Shown here: positions 52,574 through 61,289 of the stretch, one piece after another | Numbering within the stretch: position 1 is the first letter of the stretch | Layout of the letters: each line of letters begins with the position of its first letter | Source: Pollutimonas bauzanensis | GTDB lineage: Bacteria; Pseudomonadota; Gammaproteobacteria; Burkholderiales; Burkholderiaceae_B | Length of the DNA: 64,000 nucleotides | NCBI RefSeq assembly: GCF_900129885.1 | Contig: NZ_FQXE01000002.1 | Coordinates: forward strand, 434,001-498,000 | Reading direction: 5' to 3' | The notes under the pieces: model-generated | Told to the model about the DNA's origin: nothing | The model's database searches: none | What the model saw: the letters and a program-made list of their open reading frames with translations, nothing else | Made by a program: the position numbers and the translations under genes

Positions 52574-53575
52574 TCAGACCCTCCAGAAAGGGCAGTTCGC
52601 AGGGCGGCCCAGAAGCTGCTCGAGTTCGCTGTCGAGCTGCAGCAAGGTTATCGACGCGCCCGACATTTCCATCGAGGTCGCATAGCGGCCGACCAGGGGC
52701 GCGACGACCGTGAGCCCCTTCGCGGCCAGCTCCCGCGCAACATAGCGGTAGAGGATGTAGAGTTCTTCGAGGGGAATCGCACCCAGTGAATTGATGAGCA
52801 CCGAGACACGTTCGCCGCGGGCGATATCCATGTCCGCGCACAGCCGCTCCAGCATTTCGGCGGCCATGGTGTCGGCCGAGGCCAGTTTCCCCCGCCATAT
52901 TCCGGGCTCGCCATGAATGCCCATCCCCATTTCCATTTCATCGTCGTCTATCGTGAAGGTCGGCTTTCTTGCCTCGGGGACTACGCAGGGCGCCAACGCC
53001 ACGCCTATGGAGCCGCAGGCCAGCGCGGCCTTTTGCGCGACTCGCGATACCTCCGCGAGAGTCGCGCCGGATTGATCGGCTTTTGCGCCGGCGATCTTGT
53101 AAACATAGACCAGTCCGGCCACACCGCGCCGCTTATGCCGTTCCGCCCTGGATGCGCTGGCGATATCGTCGGCCACCAGGACCGTGGTGGTTTCCATAGC
53201 TTCGAGTTCCAGCAGTTCGCCGGCCATGTCGAAGTTCATCCTGTCGCCGCCGTAATTGCCATAGAGGCGCAGCACGCCCGCGCCGCCGTCGGCCGCCCGC
53301 ATGGCAGCCACGCAATCGCCGATGCTCGGGCCTGCGAAAACGTTTCCGATGGCGCAGGCATCGATAAAGCCGTCGCCCACATAGCCGGTGAACAGCGGCA
53401 AATGGCCAGATCCCCCGCCGGAGACAATGGCGACTTTGCCTTGGCGGGGGCCGCCGGCTCGCGCAATCACACGGCCGGCCTCTCCGAGGCGGGCATAGTA
53501 TTCGGGATGCGCCAGGCAAAGCCCATCGAGCATTTCATCAACATAATCCGAAGGATTGTTCAGGATTTTCTTCAT
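52574..53575 (-). CDS. dhaK: Dihydroxyacetone kinase substrate-binding subunit, DhaK
   Basis: 333 residues. GGGSGHLP (53-60) and NYGGDRMNFDMA (107-118) form the substrate pocket, and H221 in MGIHGEPG is the residue that forms a hemiaminal with the ketone. It is 45 bp after LivF in the same operon. Together with DhaL it should phosphorylate dihydroxyacetone or a related short ketose imported or formed by the pathway. Confidence 0.95.
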   Translation of the reverse strand: MKKILNNPSDYVDEMLDGLCLAHPEYYARLGEAGRVIARAGGPRQGKVAIVSGGGSGHLPLFTGYVGDGFIDACAIGNVFAGPSIGDCVAAMRAADGGAGVLRLYGNYGGDRMNFDMAGELLELEAMETTTVLVADDIASASRAERHKRRGVAGLVYVYKIAGAKADQSGATLAEVSRVAQKAALACGSIGVALAPCVVPEARKPTFTIDDDEMEMGMGIHGEPGIWRGKLASADTMAAEMLERLCADMDIARGERVSVLINSLGAIPLEELYILYRYVARELAAKGLTVVAPLVGRYATSMEMSGASITLLQLDSELEQLLGRPANCPFWRV

Positions 53576-53620
53576 ATTGCCTCAGTGGAAATTCGTGTCG
53601 CCATCGTCGTTATCCCAGGT

Positions 53621-54331
53621 TCAAACGCCCAGATAGGCGCTGCGCACGCTTTCGTCGAGCAGGAGTTCGCTCGTCGGTCCCGTCTTGATGCTGCGTCCGA
53701 GTTCCAGGATCACGGCGCGCGATGCCAGGTGCATGGCCCAATGGGAATTTTGTTCGGCCAGAATTACCGTCAGCTTCTCCGTCTGGCGGATCTCTTCGAG
53801 GATGTCGCCGATGCGCTCGACAATGATCGGGGCCAGGCCTAGCGAGGGCTCGTCCAGCAGGAACAGCTTGGGCCGGGACATGAGCGCCCGGCCTATGGCC
53901 AGCATCTGCTGCTCTCCGCCGCTCAGGCTGGCCGCCATCTGGCCGGAACGTTCGCGCAGGCGGGGGAAGTAGGCATACATTTGTTCGATGCGTTCCGCAT
54001 GCTCCTGCGCGGGGCGCGTGAAGGCCCCCATCCGGAGATTCTCGATGACGGTAAGTTGAGGAAAGACCCGTCGCCCTTCGGGCGAGTATCCCACGCCAAG
54101 GCGGACGATGTCGGATGGCTGCAGCTTATGGAGATCCGCGCCATTGAAGATAATGCTTCCGACGGGGTAGGCCACCATCCCCAGGATAGCCTTCAGGGTG
54201 CTGCTTTTTCCAGCGCCGTTGCTTCCGACAAGAGCCAGGATCTCCCCTTCTTCGACGGAAAGGCTGACATCGTGCGTTCCTCTGATCTGCCCATAGTGGA
54301 CCTGGACATTAGTTAGTGTGAGCAGCGGCAT
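53621..54331 (-). CDS. livF: LIV-type ABC transporter ATP-binding protein (LivF-like), Dha operon
   Basis: 236 residues. Walker A GSNGAGKSS, signature LSGGEQQM and Walker B LFLLDEPSLGLAP are all intact. The ATG at 54331 overlaps the LivG gene by 23 bp and has GGGAGAGG upstream. Ends YLGV, typical of LivF. It energises the second LIV system of the window. Confidence 0.95.
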   Translation of the reverse strand: MPLLTLTNVQVHYGQIRGTHDVSLSVEEGEILALVGSNGAGKSSTLKAILGMVAYPVGSIIFNGADLHKLQPSDIVRLGVGYSPEGRRVFPQLTVIENLRMGAFTRPAQEHAERIEQMYAYFPRLRERSGQMAASLSGGEQQMLAIGRALMSRPKLFLLDEPSLGLAPIIVERIGDILEEIRQTEKLTVILAEQNSHWAMHLASRAVILELGRSIKTGPTSELLLDESVRSAYLGV

Positions 54332-55091
54332 GGCCTCTCCCGAGATAAGCTTCGATGACTTTGGGATTTGCGAGAACTTCTGCCGGAGAGCCCATCGCGA
54401 GTTCATGGCCTTGATTCATGACCAGCACCCGATCGCACAGGCCTTTGATGAAACGCATATTGTGATCGACTACGATGACCGTAATGCCGCGGCTGCGGAT
54501 CTTGAGGATGGTGTCGCGGATGTGGTCCGCTTCTTCGGCGCTGAGTCCCGCGACCGGCTCATCGAGCATGACCAGCCGTGGACGCGATGCGAGGGTGATA
54601 GCCAGGCCCAGAGTCTTCTGATAGCCATAAGGCAGGCTGCCAGCGGCTGCGTGCGCTACGCTGGTGAGGCTGAGCCATGCCAGCAGCTCGTCGACTATGT
54701 CCTCGGTCCGGGCGCGCATTTTTCTGGCCTTGGCCGAATTGAAAACCGTATTGAAGAAGCCCGGATACAGACTGAGATAGGCGCCACGCAAGGCATTTTC
54801 ACGCACGGAACGTTCGCCGTAGACGGTGGTGGACTGGAATGTGCGGACCAGCCCCTTGCGGGCCAGCCGGTAAGCGGGCAAGCCGGTGATGGTCTGGCCG
54901 CCGAAAACGACTTTCCCCCCGCTGGGCTGGATGACGCCGCTGACCAGGTTGATCGCGGTGGTCTTGCCGGCGCCATTGGGCCCGATAATGCCAAGGATTT
55001 CGCGCTCGCCCACATCGAATGTGAGGTCTTGCACGGCGGTAAGGCCGCCGAAACGGCGGGTAAGCGCCGAGACTTGAAGCAATCGGGTCAT
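54309..55091 (-). CDS. livG: LIV-type ABC transporter ATP-binding protein (LivG-like), Dha operon
   Basis: 260 residues from the ATG at 55091, which overlaps the LivM stop by four bases. Walker A is GPNGAGKTT and Walker B PRLVMLDEPVAGLS. The signature is degenerate (LPYGYQKTLGLAI), as in many LivG proteins. The open frame extends far upstream, but that part is the LivM gene in another frame. Normal length for LivG. Confidence 0.94.
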   Translation of the reverse strand: MTRLLQVSALTRRFGGLTAVQDLTFDVGEREILGIIGPNGAGKTTAINLVSGVIQPSGGKVVFGGQTITGLPAYRLARKGLVRTFQSTTVYGERSVRENALRGAYLSLYPGFFNTVFNSAKARKMRARTEDIVDELLAWLSLTSVAHAAAGSLPYGYQKTLGLAITLASRPRLVMLDEPVAGLSAEEADHIRDTILKIRSRGITVIVVDHNMRFIKGLCDRVLVMNQGHELAMGSPAEVLANPKVIEAYLGRGHAAAHTN

Positions 55092-56110
55092 GGCTGCCCC
55101 CTGGCTTTCATACGTTTGCCTAATCCGGCAACGGCCTTGCGGCCGAAGTCCGCCAGGCCGCCTGGGAAAAACGCCATCACGAGGATAATGATGATGCCGA
55201 AGAGAATGCGCTGCAGCTCGACATAGCCGCGCAGGAGCTCTGGCAGCACGACGAGGAAAACGGTTCCGATCAGGGGGCCGATCAGGGTGTACATTCCGCC
55301 GATCACATTCATGACGACGAGATTGAGGGATTGAATGATCGAAAACGAGGTGGGATCTATATAGCGCAGGAAATGGCCCTGAAGCGCCCCGGCGATTCCC
55401 GCCAGGCCGCAACCCAACGCAAATATGGTGACCTTGAGCCACAGAACGGGCACGCCCGAGCACTTCGCAAGCTGCTCGCTTTCCCGGACGGCGTCCATGG
55501 TCCGGCCGACCTCCGAAGTGAGTATCCTGGCGATGAAGCCGATGATGAGAATGGCAAAACCGAGGGCAAGGTAATAGAAGGCCATCGGTTCGAGAAAGAC
55601 GGGAGACGGCGCAGGCACGCCGAATATGCCGTTGCCGCCCCCGGTCACGCTTCCCCATTCAACGAATATCATGCGTATGATTTCGCCGAGCAGGAAGGTC
55701 ACCAGGACAAAATACTTGCCGGTAAGGCGCAGCACCAGAGGACCGATAATCAACGCCAGCGCGGCGGGAGCCGCAAAGGCAAGCACGATGGCCAGTCCGA
55801 AGGGCACCCCGAGCTTCATCGTCGTGTAAGCGGATACATAGGCCCCGATGCCCATGAACGCGGCATGCCCAAGTGAAATATGCCCGGTCCGTATGATGAG
55901 ATGCAAGGACGCCGCGGCTATGGCCGTGATGAAAACCATAATGCTGATGGTCAGCGCAAACCGCTCGACAATGATGAGCGGCAGCACCAGAAGGGCTGCC
56001 AGGCCGGCGAGAACAGCGATGGCAACTATGTTGCGCTTGCGCGCAGGCGTTCTCGACGTCGCCCCTGGAAGTGTTTCTATGGGTTGCGCGGTAGCGTTGC
56101 GGGTGTTCAT
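55088..56110 (-). CDS. livM: LIV-type ABC transporter permease (LivM-like), Dha operon
   Basis: 340 residues with a 35-residue hydrophilic N-terminus followed by about nine membrane segments. RTGHISLGHAAFMGIGAYV, AVRESEQLAKCSGV and GGMYTLIGPLIG are family motifs. The ATG at 56110 overlaps the LivH stop in ATGA. It pairs with LivH. Confidence 0.94.
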   Translation of the reverse strand: MNTRNATAQPIETLPGATSRTPARKRNIVAIAVLAGLAALLVLPLIIVERFALTISIMVFITAIAAASLHLIIRTGHISLGHAAFMGIGAYVSAYTTMKLGVPFGLAIVLAFAAPAALALIIGPLVLRLTGKYFVLVTFLLGEIIRMIFVEWGSVTGGGNGIFGVPAPSPVFLEPMAFYYLALGFAILIIGFIARILTSEVGRTMDAVRESEQLAKCSGVPVLWLKVTIFALGCGLAGIAGALQGHFLRYIDPTSFSIIQSLNLVVMNVIGGMYTLIGPLIGTVFLVVLPELLRGYVELQRILFGIIIILVMAFFPGGLADFGRKAVAGLGKRMKARGQP

Positions 56111-56976
56111 TCTTCTGGAGTCCCTAGCAAGCCCCATGGCCGGAAGATCAATAACAGGATCACCACGCCAAAGGAAACAAAAACGGATGTGGATCCGCCG
56201 TAGAAGGTCGAAAGGAAGCTTTCCGAGAAGCCCAGCAGGAGGCCGCCGAGGGCGACGCCCGGTATGCTGCCCATGCCTCCCAATATCACGACGATGAACG
56301 CCATCATCAGGGGACGCTCGCCCATGAGGGGGGACAGGGCATATGTCTGCGCGTAAAATCCTCCCGCAAGCGCCGCCATGAAAATCGCTATGAAAAAGGC
56401 CAGGCGATAAATGGTTGCCGTGTTGACTCCCTGAGCCTTGGCGATCTCGACATCCTGGGCGGCGGCCCGCATGGCAAGTCCGTAGCGCGTGTAGTGGGTA
56501 AACAGATAGAAAGCCAAAAGGGTCGCCATCGCGACGGCGGCGATGAGCAATTTATCGGCGGGGATTATGACGCCGCCGATTTGCAGAATGTCACTGATCG
56601 CGGGCGGCACCGACCGCTCATGCGCGTTCCAGAGCAAAACGGCCGTGAACATCAGGACCATGTCCAGCCCGAGCAGACCTATCATGCTTTGAAACATCTT
56701 CTGGTAGAAATGGCGGTAGACGAGCCGTTCCAATACCAGGGCGCTGGTTGCGACCGCCAATGCCGCGGCCGGGGCGGCGATGATGTAGGGGACGCCCCAG
56801 ACTCCGTAAACGAAATACAGCGCATATCCGCCCAGCATGGCGAAGGCGCCATGGGCGAAATTGACGACACGCATGATGCCGAAGAGCAGTGTAAAGCCCA
56901 GCGCCACAAGAATGTAGATCGAACTTAGGCCTATGCCATTGACGATGACCTGCGCGAGGACAGTCTGCGAAAACAT
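56107..56976 (-). CDS. livH: LIV-type ABC transporter permease (LivH-like), Dha operon
   Basis: 289 residues. VNFAHGAFAMLGGYALYF and GGMGSIPGVALGGLLLG are LivH marks. It follows the substrate-binding protein gene by 83 bp and overlaps LivM by four bases. Confidence 0.95.
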   Translation of the reverse strand: MFSQTVLAQVIVNGIGLSSIYILVALGFTLLFGIMRVVNFAHGAFAMLGGYALYFVYGVWGVPYIIAAPAAALAVATSALVLERLVYRHFYQKMFQSMIGLLGLDMVLMFTAVLLWNAHERSVPPAISDILQIGGVIIPADKLLIAAVAMATLLAFYLFTHYTRYGLAMRAAAQDVEIAKAQGVNTATIYRLAFFIAIFMAALAGGFYAQTYALSPLMGERPLMMAFIVVILGGMGSIPGVALGGLLLGFSESFLSTFYGGSTSVFVSFGVVILLLIFRPWGLLGTPEE

Positions 56977-57059
56977 GAGTAAACCCTTGGAATGGAACTA
57001 CGGATCAGATGCCGGGCCGCCCCCTGCCGACGGCGGGATGAGGGACCCGGCGGGCGAGA

Positions 57060-58256
57060 CTATTGCGATGTGACAATAGTTTTCACAATGCCCTTGCCGT
57101 CTTTCACTTCCTTGATCAGGAAGGCATGAAATAACTGATGATCCACACCGTAGTCGTCCTTGCCGGTCCAGATGACTTTGCCGAAAATGGGAGCTTCGTA
57201 GCCGCCGAGCTTCTCGATCTCGTCGCGGATCTTGCTTGTGTCGAGGGAGTCGGCGCGGCGGATGGCCTCCAGCACTATATGCGTGGCGTTGTAGTAGACA
57301 GGAGCCAGGCCGCCCATGATCCCGCTATATTTTTTGTTGTAGACGTCAAGAAACGCCTTGACTTGGGGCAGGCTTGAATCAATGACGTCATATTTCAAGA
57401 AACCTTCTGCCAAGGGGCCCGCGATTTCTATCGCTTCTTCGATGCCGGCGCCGCCTGATTGCAGAATCGTGCCTTTGAAGCCCACTTGGCGGGCCTGCTT
57501 GACCAGGAGACCCGCTTCGCCAGGCGCATTGCTGTTGAGTTCGAAAAGGTCGACATTCTGGGACATCATGCGCACCAGCAGCGGCGTGAATTCTTTGGAT
57601 CCGCGCTCGTAGTATTCCGTCCAGACTTCGTAGCCGTGCTTCTTATAGGCCTCGGCAAGGATGGGGACCGCCGCCTGCCCTGTGGCATCGTTGGGGACTA
57701 TCATGCCGACCTTCTTGATCTCCGGCATGGTTTGCTTTATCCATTTGACGATGGGCTCGGCGAATTCGCGATTGCTGTTGCCGACGCGGAAGATGTAAGC
57801 CCCCTTCCATTCATTCTTGAGGATGGCTGGCGCATAGCCATCGACGAACTGCAGCACCTTTGCCGGCTGCGTCACCGGCAAAGAGCCCAGCGCCCCCGGC
57901 GAACCGACGGGACCGAAGATGATCTTCACTTTTTCCTGGTTGACCAGGCGCTCGGCGGCAGTCCTCGCCTGCGCCGCATTGTATTGATCATCATAGGCTA
58001 CCGATTTGAGCGTGTAGGTTTTGCCCGCGACCTTCAGCCCTCCCTGCTGATTGACTTCATCCAATGCGATCTGCACGCCGCGCTGCAGGCTGAGCCCCCA
58101 GGCGGTGCCGCCGCCCGAGAGCGCGGCAATTATTCCTATCTTGAGTTCCTCCTGAGCGCGGGCCGGCGAAAAAGTCGCCAGTGCGCAGCATCCACTGAGT
58201 GTGACCGCGACGATTCTCGTCAACGATGTTGCTTTCCTGAATGTCTTCCTCAACAT
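57060..58256 (-). CDS. LIV-type ABC transporter substrate-binding protein, Dha operon
   Basis: 398 residues. An N-terminal export signal (MLRKTFRKATSLTRIVAVTL, with hydrophobic stretch and cleavage near ARA-QE) precedes the LIV-binding fold, IGIIAALSGGGTAWGLSLQRG. AAGGAA lies upstream of the ATG at 58256; an in-frame ATG at 58292 lacks a site. It heads the nine-gene operon. Its upstream region has AT-rich sequence related to the duplicated control regions at 42784 and 43918. The ligand may be a polyol, sugar acid or lactone in view of the downstream enzymes. Confidence 0.94.
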   Translation of the reverse strand: MLRKTFRKATSLTRIVAVTLSGCCALATFSPARAQEELKIGIIAALSGGGTAWGLSLQRGVQIALDEVNQQGGLKVAGKTYTLKSVAYDDQYNAAQARTAAERLVNQEKVKIIFGPVGSPGALGSLPVTQPAKVLQFVDGYAPAILKNEWKGAYIFRVGNSNREFAEPIVKWIKQTMPEIKKVGMIVPNDATGQAAVPILAEAYKKHGYEVWTEYYERGSKEFTPLLVRMMSQNVDLFELNSNAPGEAGLLVKQARQVGFKGTILQSGGAGIEEAIEIAGPLAEGFLKYDVIDSSLPQVKAFLDVYNKKYSGIMGGLAPVYYNATHIVLEAIRRADSLDTSKIRDEIEKLGGYEAPIFGKVIWTGKDDYGVDHQLFHAFLIKEVKDGKGIVKTIVTSQ

Positions 58257-58284
58257 GCTCTTTCCTTGTTTTATATTAAGCAGT

Positions 58285-58306
58285 ATGCACAATGCATTTT
58301 ATATAA
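58285..58306 (-). promoter_or_regulatory. AT-rich element related to the duplicated control regions, upstream of the Dha operon
   Basis: On the minus strand TTATATAAAATGCATT is shared in pieces with copies A and B (TATATAAAA and AATGCATT). Here it includes the dyad ATGCA-N3-TGCAT. It lies 29 bp upstream of the substrate-binding protein start in the 270-bp gap 58257-58526, where no gene is seen. Confidence 0.45.
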
Positions 58307-58526
58307 ATGGAAGATACCGGATCGCTAATGCAGTGTCAACCCCGGACAAATGGTGCTTAAACCGCCCGCCCGCGGTTCGGGCTCGCCGGTAGCGGACTTG
58401 CCGGCCGGCCCTTCGGTGATGTTTTTTTTCGGCGGACGGCAAGATCGCGGCCGCGGCCGAAACCGGACCGGCCGGGCTGCCAGCGCCGGGCCGCCGCAGC
58501 GGCGCTTCGGGATATGGCGCCGGCTC

Positions 58527-59267
58527 TTACATTTCGTGGGTGAAGCCCTGCGCTTCGATTACCGGCTTCACATTGGGGAAATAGTTTTTTGTATAGTGCT
58601 CGGCGAGATTTTCCGACCAAGATGAGCCGTCGGCGCGATCCACGGCTTTCCAGTGCTCCATCAGTGTCCTGTCGTAGGGCTCGATGGCTGCCTCGATGGC
58701 TTCCGGCCGATAAAACTCGTCATGCCGGAAAGTGGCCATCGGCAGGCGGGGCTTGCGCGGGCCATCTTCGTCGATATGGCCCAGGCACATTCCACAGAGG
58801 GGGAAAGTCAGGCTCGGCAGCTTCAACAGTTCTATCATGGCCTGGGGATTGCGGCGAATTCCGCCGATAGGGACGACGCCCAGGCCCAGCGATCGCGCCG
58901 CCGTCATCATGTTGCCCAGCGCGATGCCCGCATCGATGCTGCACGCAACCAGCAGTTCGACACTTTTATGGGCGACCTGCTGCCCGCCGGCCGCCCTCAC
59001 GCCCGCCATGGTCTTGTTCAAGTCCGCGACCATGGTGATGAATACAGGAGCGCGCGCGATCCACGCCTGGTTGCCGCCGAGCTGCGCGATGCGGGCGCGC
59101 GTTGTGGGCGAACGCAGCACCACCACCGATACATGCTGGGCATTGAAGGATGTCGGGCAGCGATATCCCCCCTCGATCACCTGCTCCAGCATTTCCTCGG
59201 CGACCGGAGCATCGGTATAGCTTCGCACGCTATGGTGCGCATGTATCGTACGTATCGTTTGATTCAT
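58527..59267 (-). CDS. Nitroreductase family protein, NfsA/FRP-like
   Basis: 246 residues. FMN-binding pattern near the N-terminus (IHAHHSVRSYTDAPV), CPTSFNAQHVSVVVL, and the NfsA-like GLGVVPIGGIRRNPQAMIELLKLP segment. Such flavoproteins use NAD(P)H to reduce nitroaromatics, quinones or flavin. It begins 14 bp after the LIV-type binding-protein gene, so it is cotranscribed with the third LIV transporter, suggesting that the imported compound is reduced after uptake. It is the last gene of that operon. Confidence 0.92.
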   Translation of the reverse strand: MNQTIRTIHAHHSVRSYTDAPVAEEMLEQVIEGGYRCPTSFNAQHVSVVVLRSPTTRARIAQLGGNQAWIARAPVFITMVADLNKTMAGVRAAGGQQVAHKSVELLVACSIDAGIALGNMMTAARSLGLGVVPIGGIRRNPQAMIELLKLPSLTFPLCGMCLGHIDEDGPRKPRLPMATFRHDEFYRPEAIEAAIEPYDRTLMEHWKAVDRADGSSWSENLAEHYTKNYFPNVKPVIEAQGFTHEM

Positions 59268-59281
59268 CGGGTCCGCCGCAT

Positions 59282-60526
59282 TTACCGCTTAGGCCACTTC
59301 AATTCGCCGAGCGCAAGGTTGGGGGGATACACGGGGACCGGCAGGCCATCCTGCCACTGCACCAGGACCACTTCGGCGCCTACGCGCCTGCCTTTTTCAT
59401 CAAAGCGCAAGCGCTCGCCCGGATAGTAGGCTGAAGGGCCGGTGTCCGTGTCCATCGACCGCATGGCCTCGGCGACCTTCTTGCGATCGGCCACGCCGGC
59501 TTTTTCCAAGGCCTCTTTGAATATCCATATGTCGCCGTAGGTCGACAGGGAGTCCTGGGTCATCCATGGCTCGCCAGTGCGTTTCTTGAACGCCTCCACC
59601 AAGGCCTCCGAGCCCTTTCCCGGCCAATTGGCCACCGCGACGATCAAGCCCTCGAGCGTCTCTTTATCGACGATCTTGAGCAGCTCGGGCACTACCATGT
59701 TGCCGCCCGAGGCTATCAATGGAATGCGCCCCTTGCCCAGCCCCATTTCCCTGACCTTTTCGAGCAGCAGTTTCGCGTCGGGCACGGTCGAGGGCATCAT
59801 CAACGCAAAGTCGGGTCGCGTATTGCGCAGCTTTTGCACGAGTGATGTTGCATCGGACAGCGGCGGTGTGAACACTTCGTCGGTGACCAGCTTCAGGCCC
59901 GCCCGTTCCAGCCCGCCTTCGCGCATCGGCTTTGTGAAGCTGACCTGCGATGCCGTATTGTCCATGACAATGCCGACCGTTTTCGCCGGTTTTCCCGTCA
60001 CTTGCTGCGCCAGCTTGGTAATGATGGGAAGCATGCTTTCGGATTGCACGCTGGCCGGCGCGGAAGTCTGAAAGACATACTTATAGCCCCGGCTCGTCAA
60101 CGAATCGGCATACGACAGGGTCAGCCAAGGCAAACTGGCCCGCTCGGTGACTTCAGTGATCGCCAAGGTAAATGAGCTCAGGAAAGCGCCGGTGCCGCCA
60201 ATCAGATCGGGCTCTTGCGCCACCAGTCTTTGCGCGGCGTTCTTGGACTTTTCAATACTGTCGCCCGCATCGGCCACCACCAGTTCCATCTTCGCCCCGC
60301 CCAGCGCCTTGATGCCTCCCGAAGCATTGATGTCCTCGACGGCCGCCTTTGCCCCCATCAGATGCACTTCTCCGCTGCGGGCCCAAGGCCCCGACAACGG
60401 CACGATCACCGCAACCTTGACCGCCTGGGGTTCGGCGGATGCCGCCATGGGCGCCGCCGCCATCGCGGCCGCCGCCAGTGCCGCGCTCAGCGGCCCGAGC
60501 AATCCTGACAATCGTTTGGAACTCAT
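59282..60526 (-). CDS. LIV-type ABC transporter substrate-binding protein, nitroreductase operon
   Basis: 414 residues. The signal peptide is Ala-rich (LSGLLGPLSAALAAAAMAAA, cleavage near ASA-EP). The mature part shows VKVAVIVPLSGPWARSGEVH, then LIGGTGAFLSSFTLAITEV and a LPWLTLSYADSLTSRGYKYVF hinge. Unusually it is placed downstream of LivF rather than at the head of the operon. It resembles the aldoxime-operon receptor in its TERAS/TERTG hinge, so the two may bind related compounds. Confidence 0.94.
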   Translation of the reverse strand: MSSKRLSGLLGPLSAALAAAAMAAAPMAASAEPQAVKVAVIVPLSGPWARSGEVHLMGAKAAVEDINASGGIKALGGAKMELVVADAGDSIEKSKNAAQRLVAQEPDLIGGTGAFLSSFTLAITEVTERASLPWLTLSYADSLTSRGYKYVFQTSAPASVQSESMLPIITKLAQQVTGKPAKTVGIVMDNTASQVSFTKPMREGGLERAGLKLVTDEVFTPPLSDATSLVQKLRNTRPDFALMMPSTVPDAKLLLEKVREMGLGKGRIPLIASGGNMVVPELLKIVDKETLEGLIVAVANWPGKGSEALVEAFKKRTGEPWMTQDSLSTYGDIWIFKEALEKAGVADRKKVAEAMRSMDTDTGPSAYYPGERLRFDEKGRRVGAEVVLVQWQDGLPVPVYPPNLALGELKWPKR

Positions 60527-60581
60527 ATCATCTCCTGTTAGTTATTAGACATAATGTTTTGCCTGCGCCGGCACGCTTGAA

Positions 60582-61289
60582 TCACATCCCGAGGTAGGCG
60601 CGCTTGACTGTTGGATCGCTGATCAGCACATTATGCTTGCCCTCGAGAACCGCCCTTCCCGACTGAAGCACGTAACCATAGTCGCAATTCTCAAGCGCCT
60701 CGGCCACGCGCTGCTCCACCAACAAGACCGAAATCTTGTTTTCCCGGTAAATCGTTTCGATTTTTTCAAAGATTGCATCGGCGATGGCCGGCGCCAGCCC
60801 CATGGACGGTTCGTCGAACATCAGCAATTTGGGCCTTGCCGCCAAACCCCGGCCTATCGCCACCATTTGCTGCTCGCCGCCGGACAGCGTTCCCGCAAAT
60901 TGCCCGCGCCGCTCGAACAGCCGGGGAAACAGCGCATAGATCTGCTCCAGGCTGTGCGCCCAGTTGTCGCGGGCGTCTTTGCTGCAAGCGCCCATTTCGA
61001 GGTTTTCAAGCACGGTCAGGCTCTTGAATACCTGCCGGCCCTCCGGCACATGGGCAATGCCCAGAAGCGCGCGGCGCGACGCCGGCACATCGGCAAGATC
61101 CTGACCCTGGAAGGTGATCCTGCCCGAGTCTATCGGCACTGTGCCGGAAATCGCCTTGAACAACGTCGTCTTGCCGGCCCCATTGGGGCCCACGACGGCG
61201 ACAAACTGGTTTTCGCCGACTTTGGCGCTGACCTGATGCAGCGCTTTGAGCCCGCCGTAAGATACGGATAAATTCTCAACGCTTAGCAT
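60582..61289 (-). CDS. livF: LIV-type ABC transporter ATP-binding protein (LivF-like), nitroreductase operon
   Basis: 235 residues from the ATG at 61289, overlapping the LivMG gene by 14 bp. Walker A GPNGAGKTT, signature LSGGEQQM and Walker B LLMFDEPSMGLAP are intact, and the C-terminus AYLGM is typical. Confidence 0.95.
   Translation of the reverse strand: MLSVENLSVSYGGLKALHQVSAKVGENQFVAVVGPNGAGKTTLFKAISGTVPIDSGRITFQGQDLADVPASRRALLGIAHVPEGRQVFKSLTVLENLEMGACSKDARDNWAHSLEQIYALFPRLFERRGQFAGTLSGGEQQMVAIGRGLAARPKLLMFDEPSMGLAPAIADAIFEKIETIYRENKISVLLVEQRVAEALENCDYGYVLQSGRAVLEGKHNVLISDPTVKRAYLGM

Noticed and set aside
55092-55658. An N-terminal extension of the LivG frame
   Set aside because: It lies wholly within the LivM gene in another frame; the ATG at 55091 with the ATGA overlap is the natural start.
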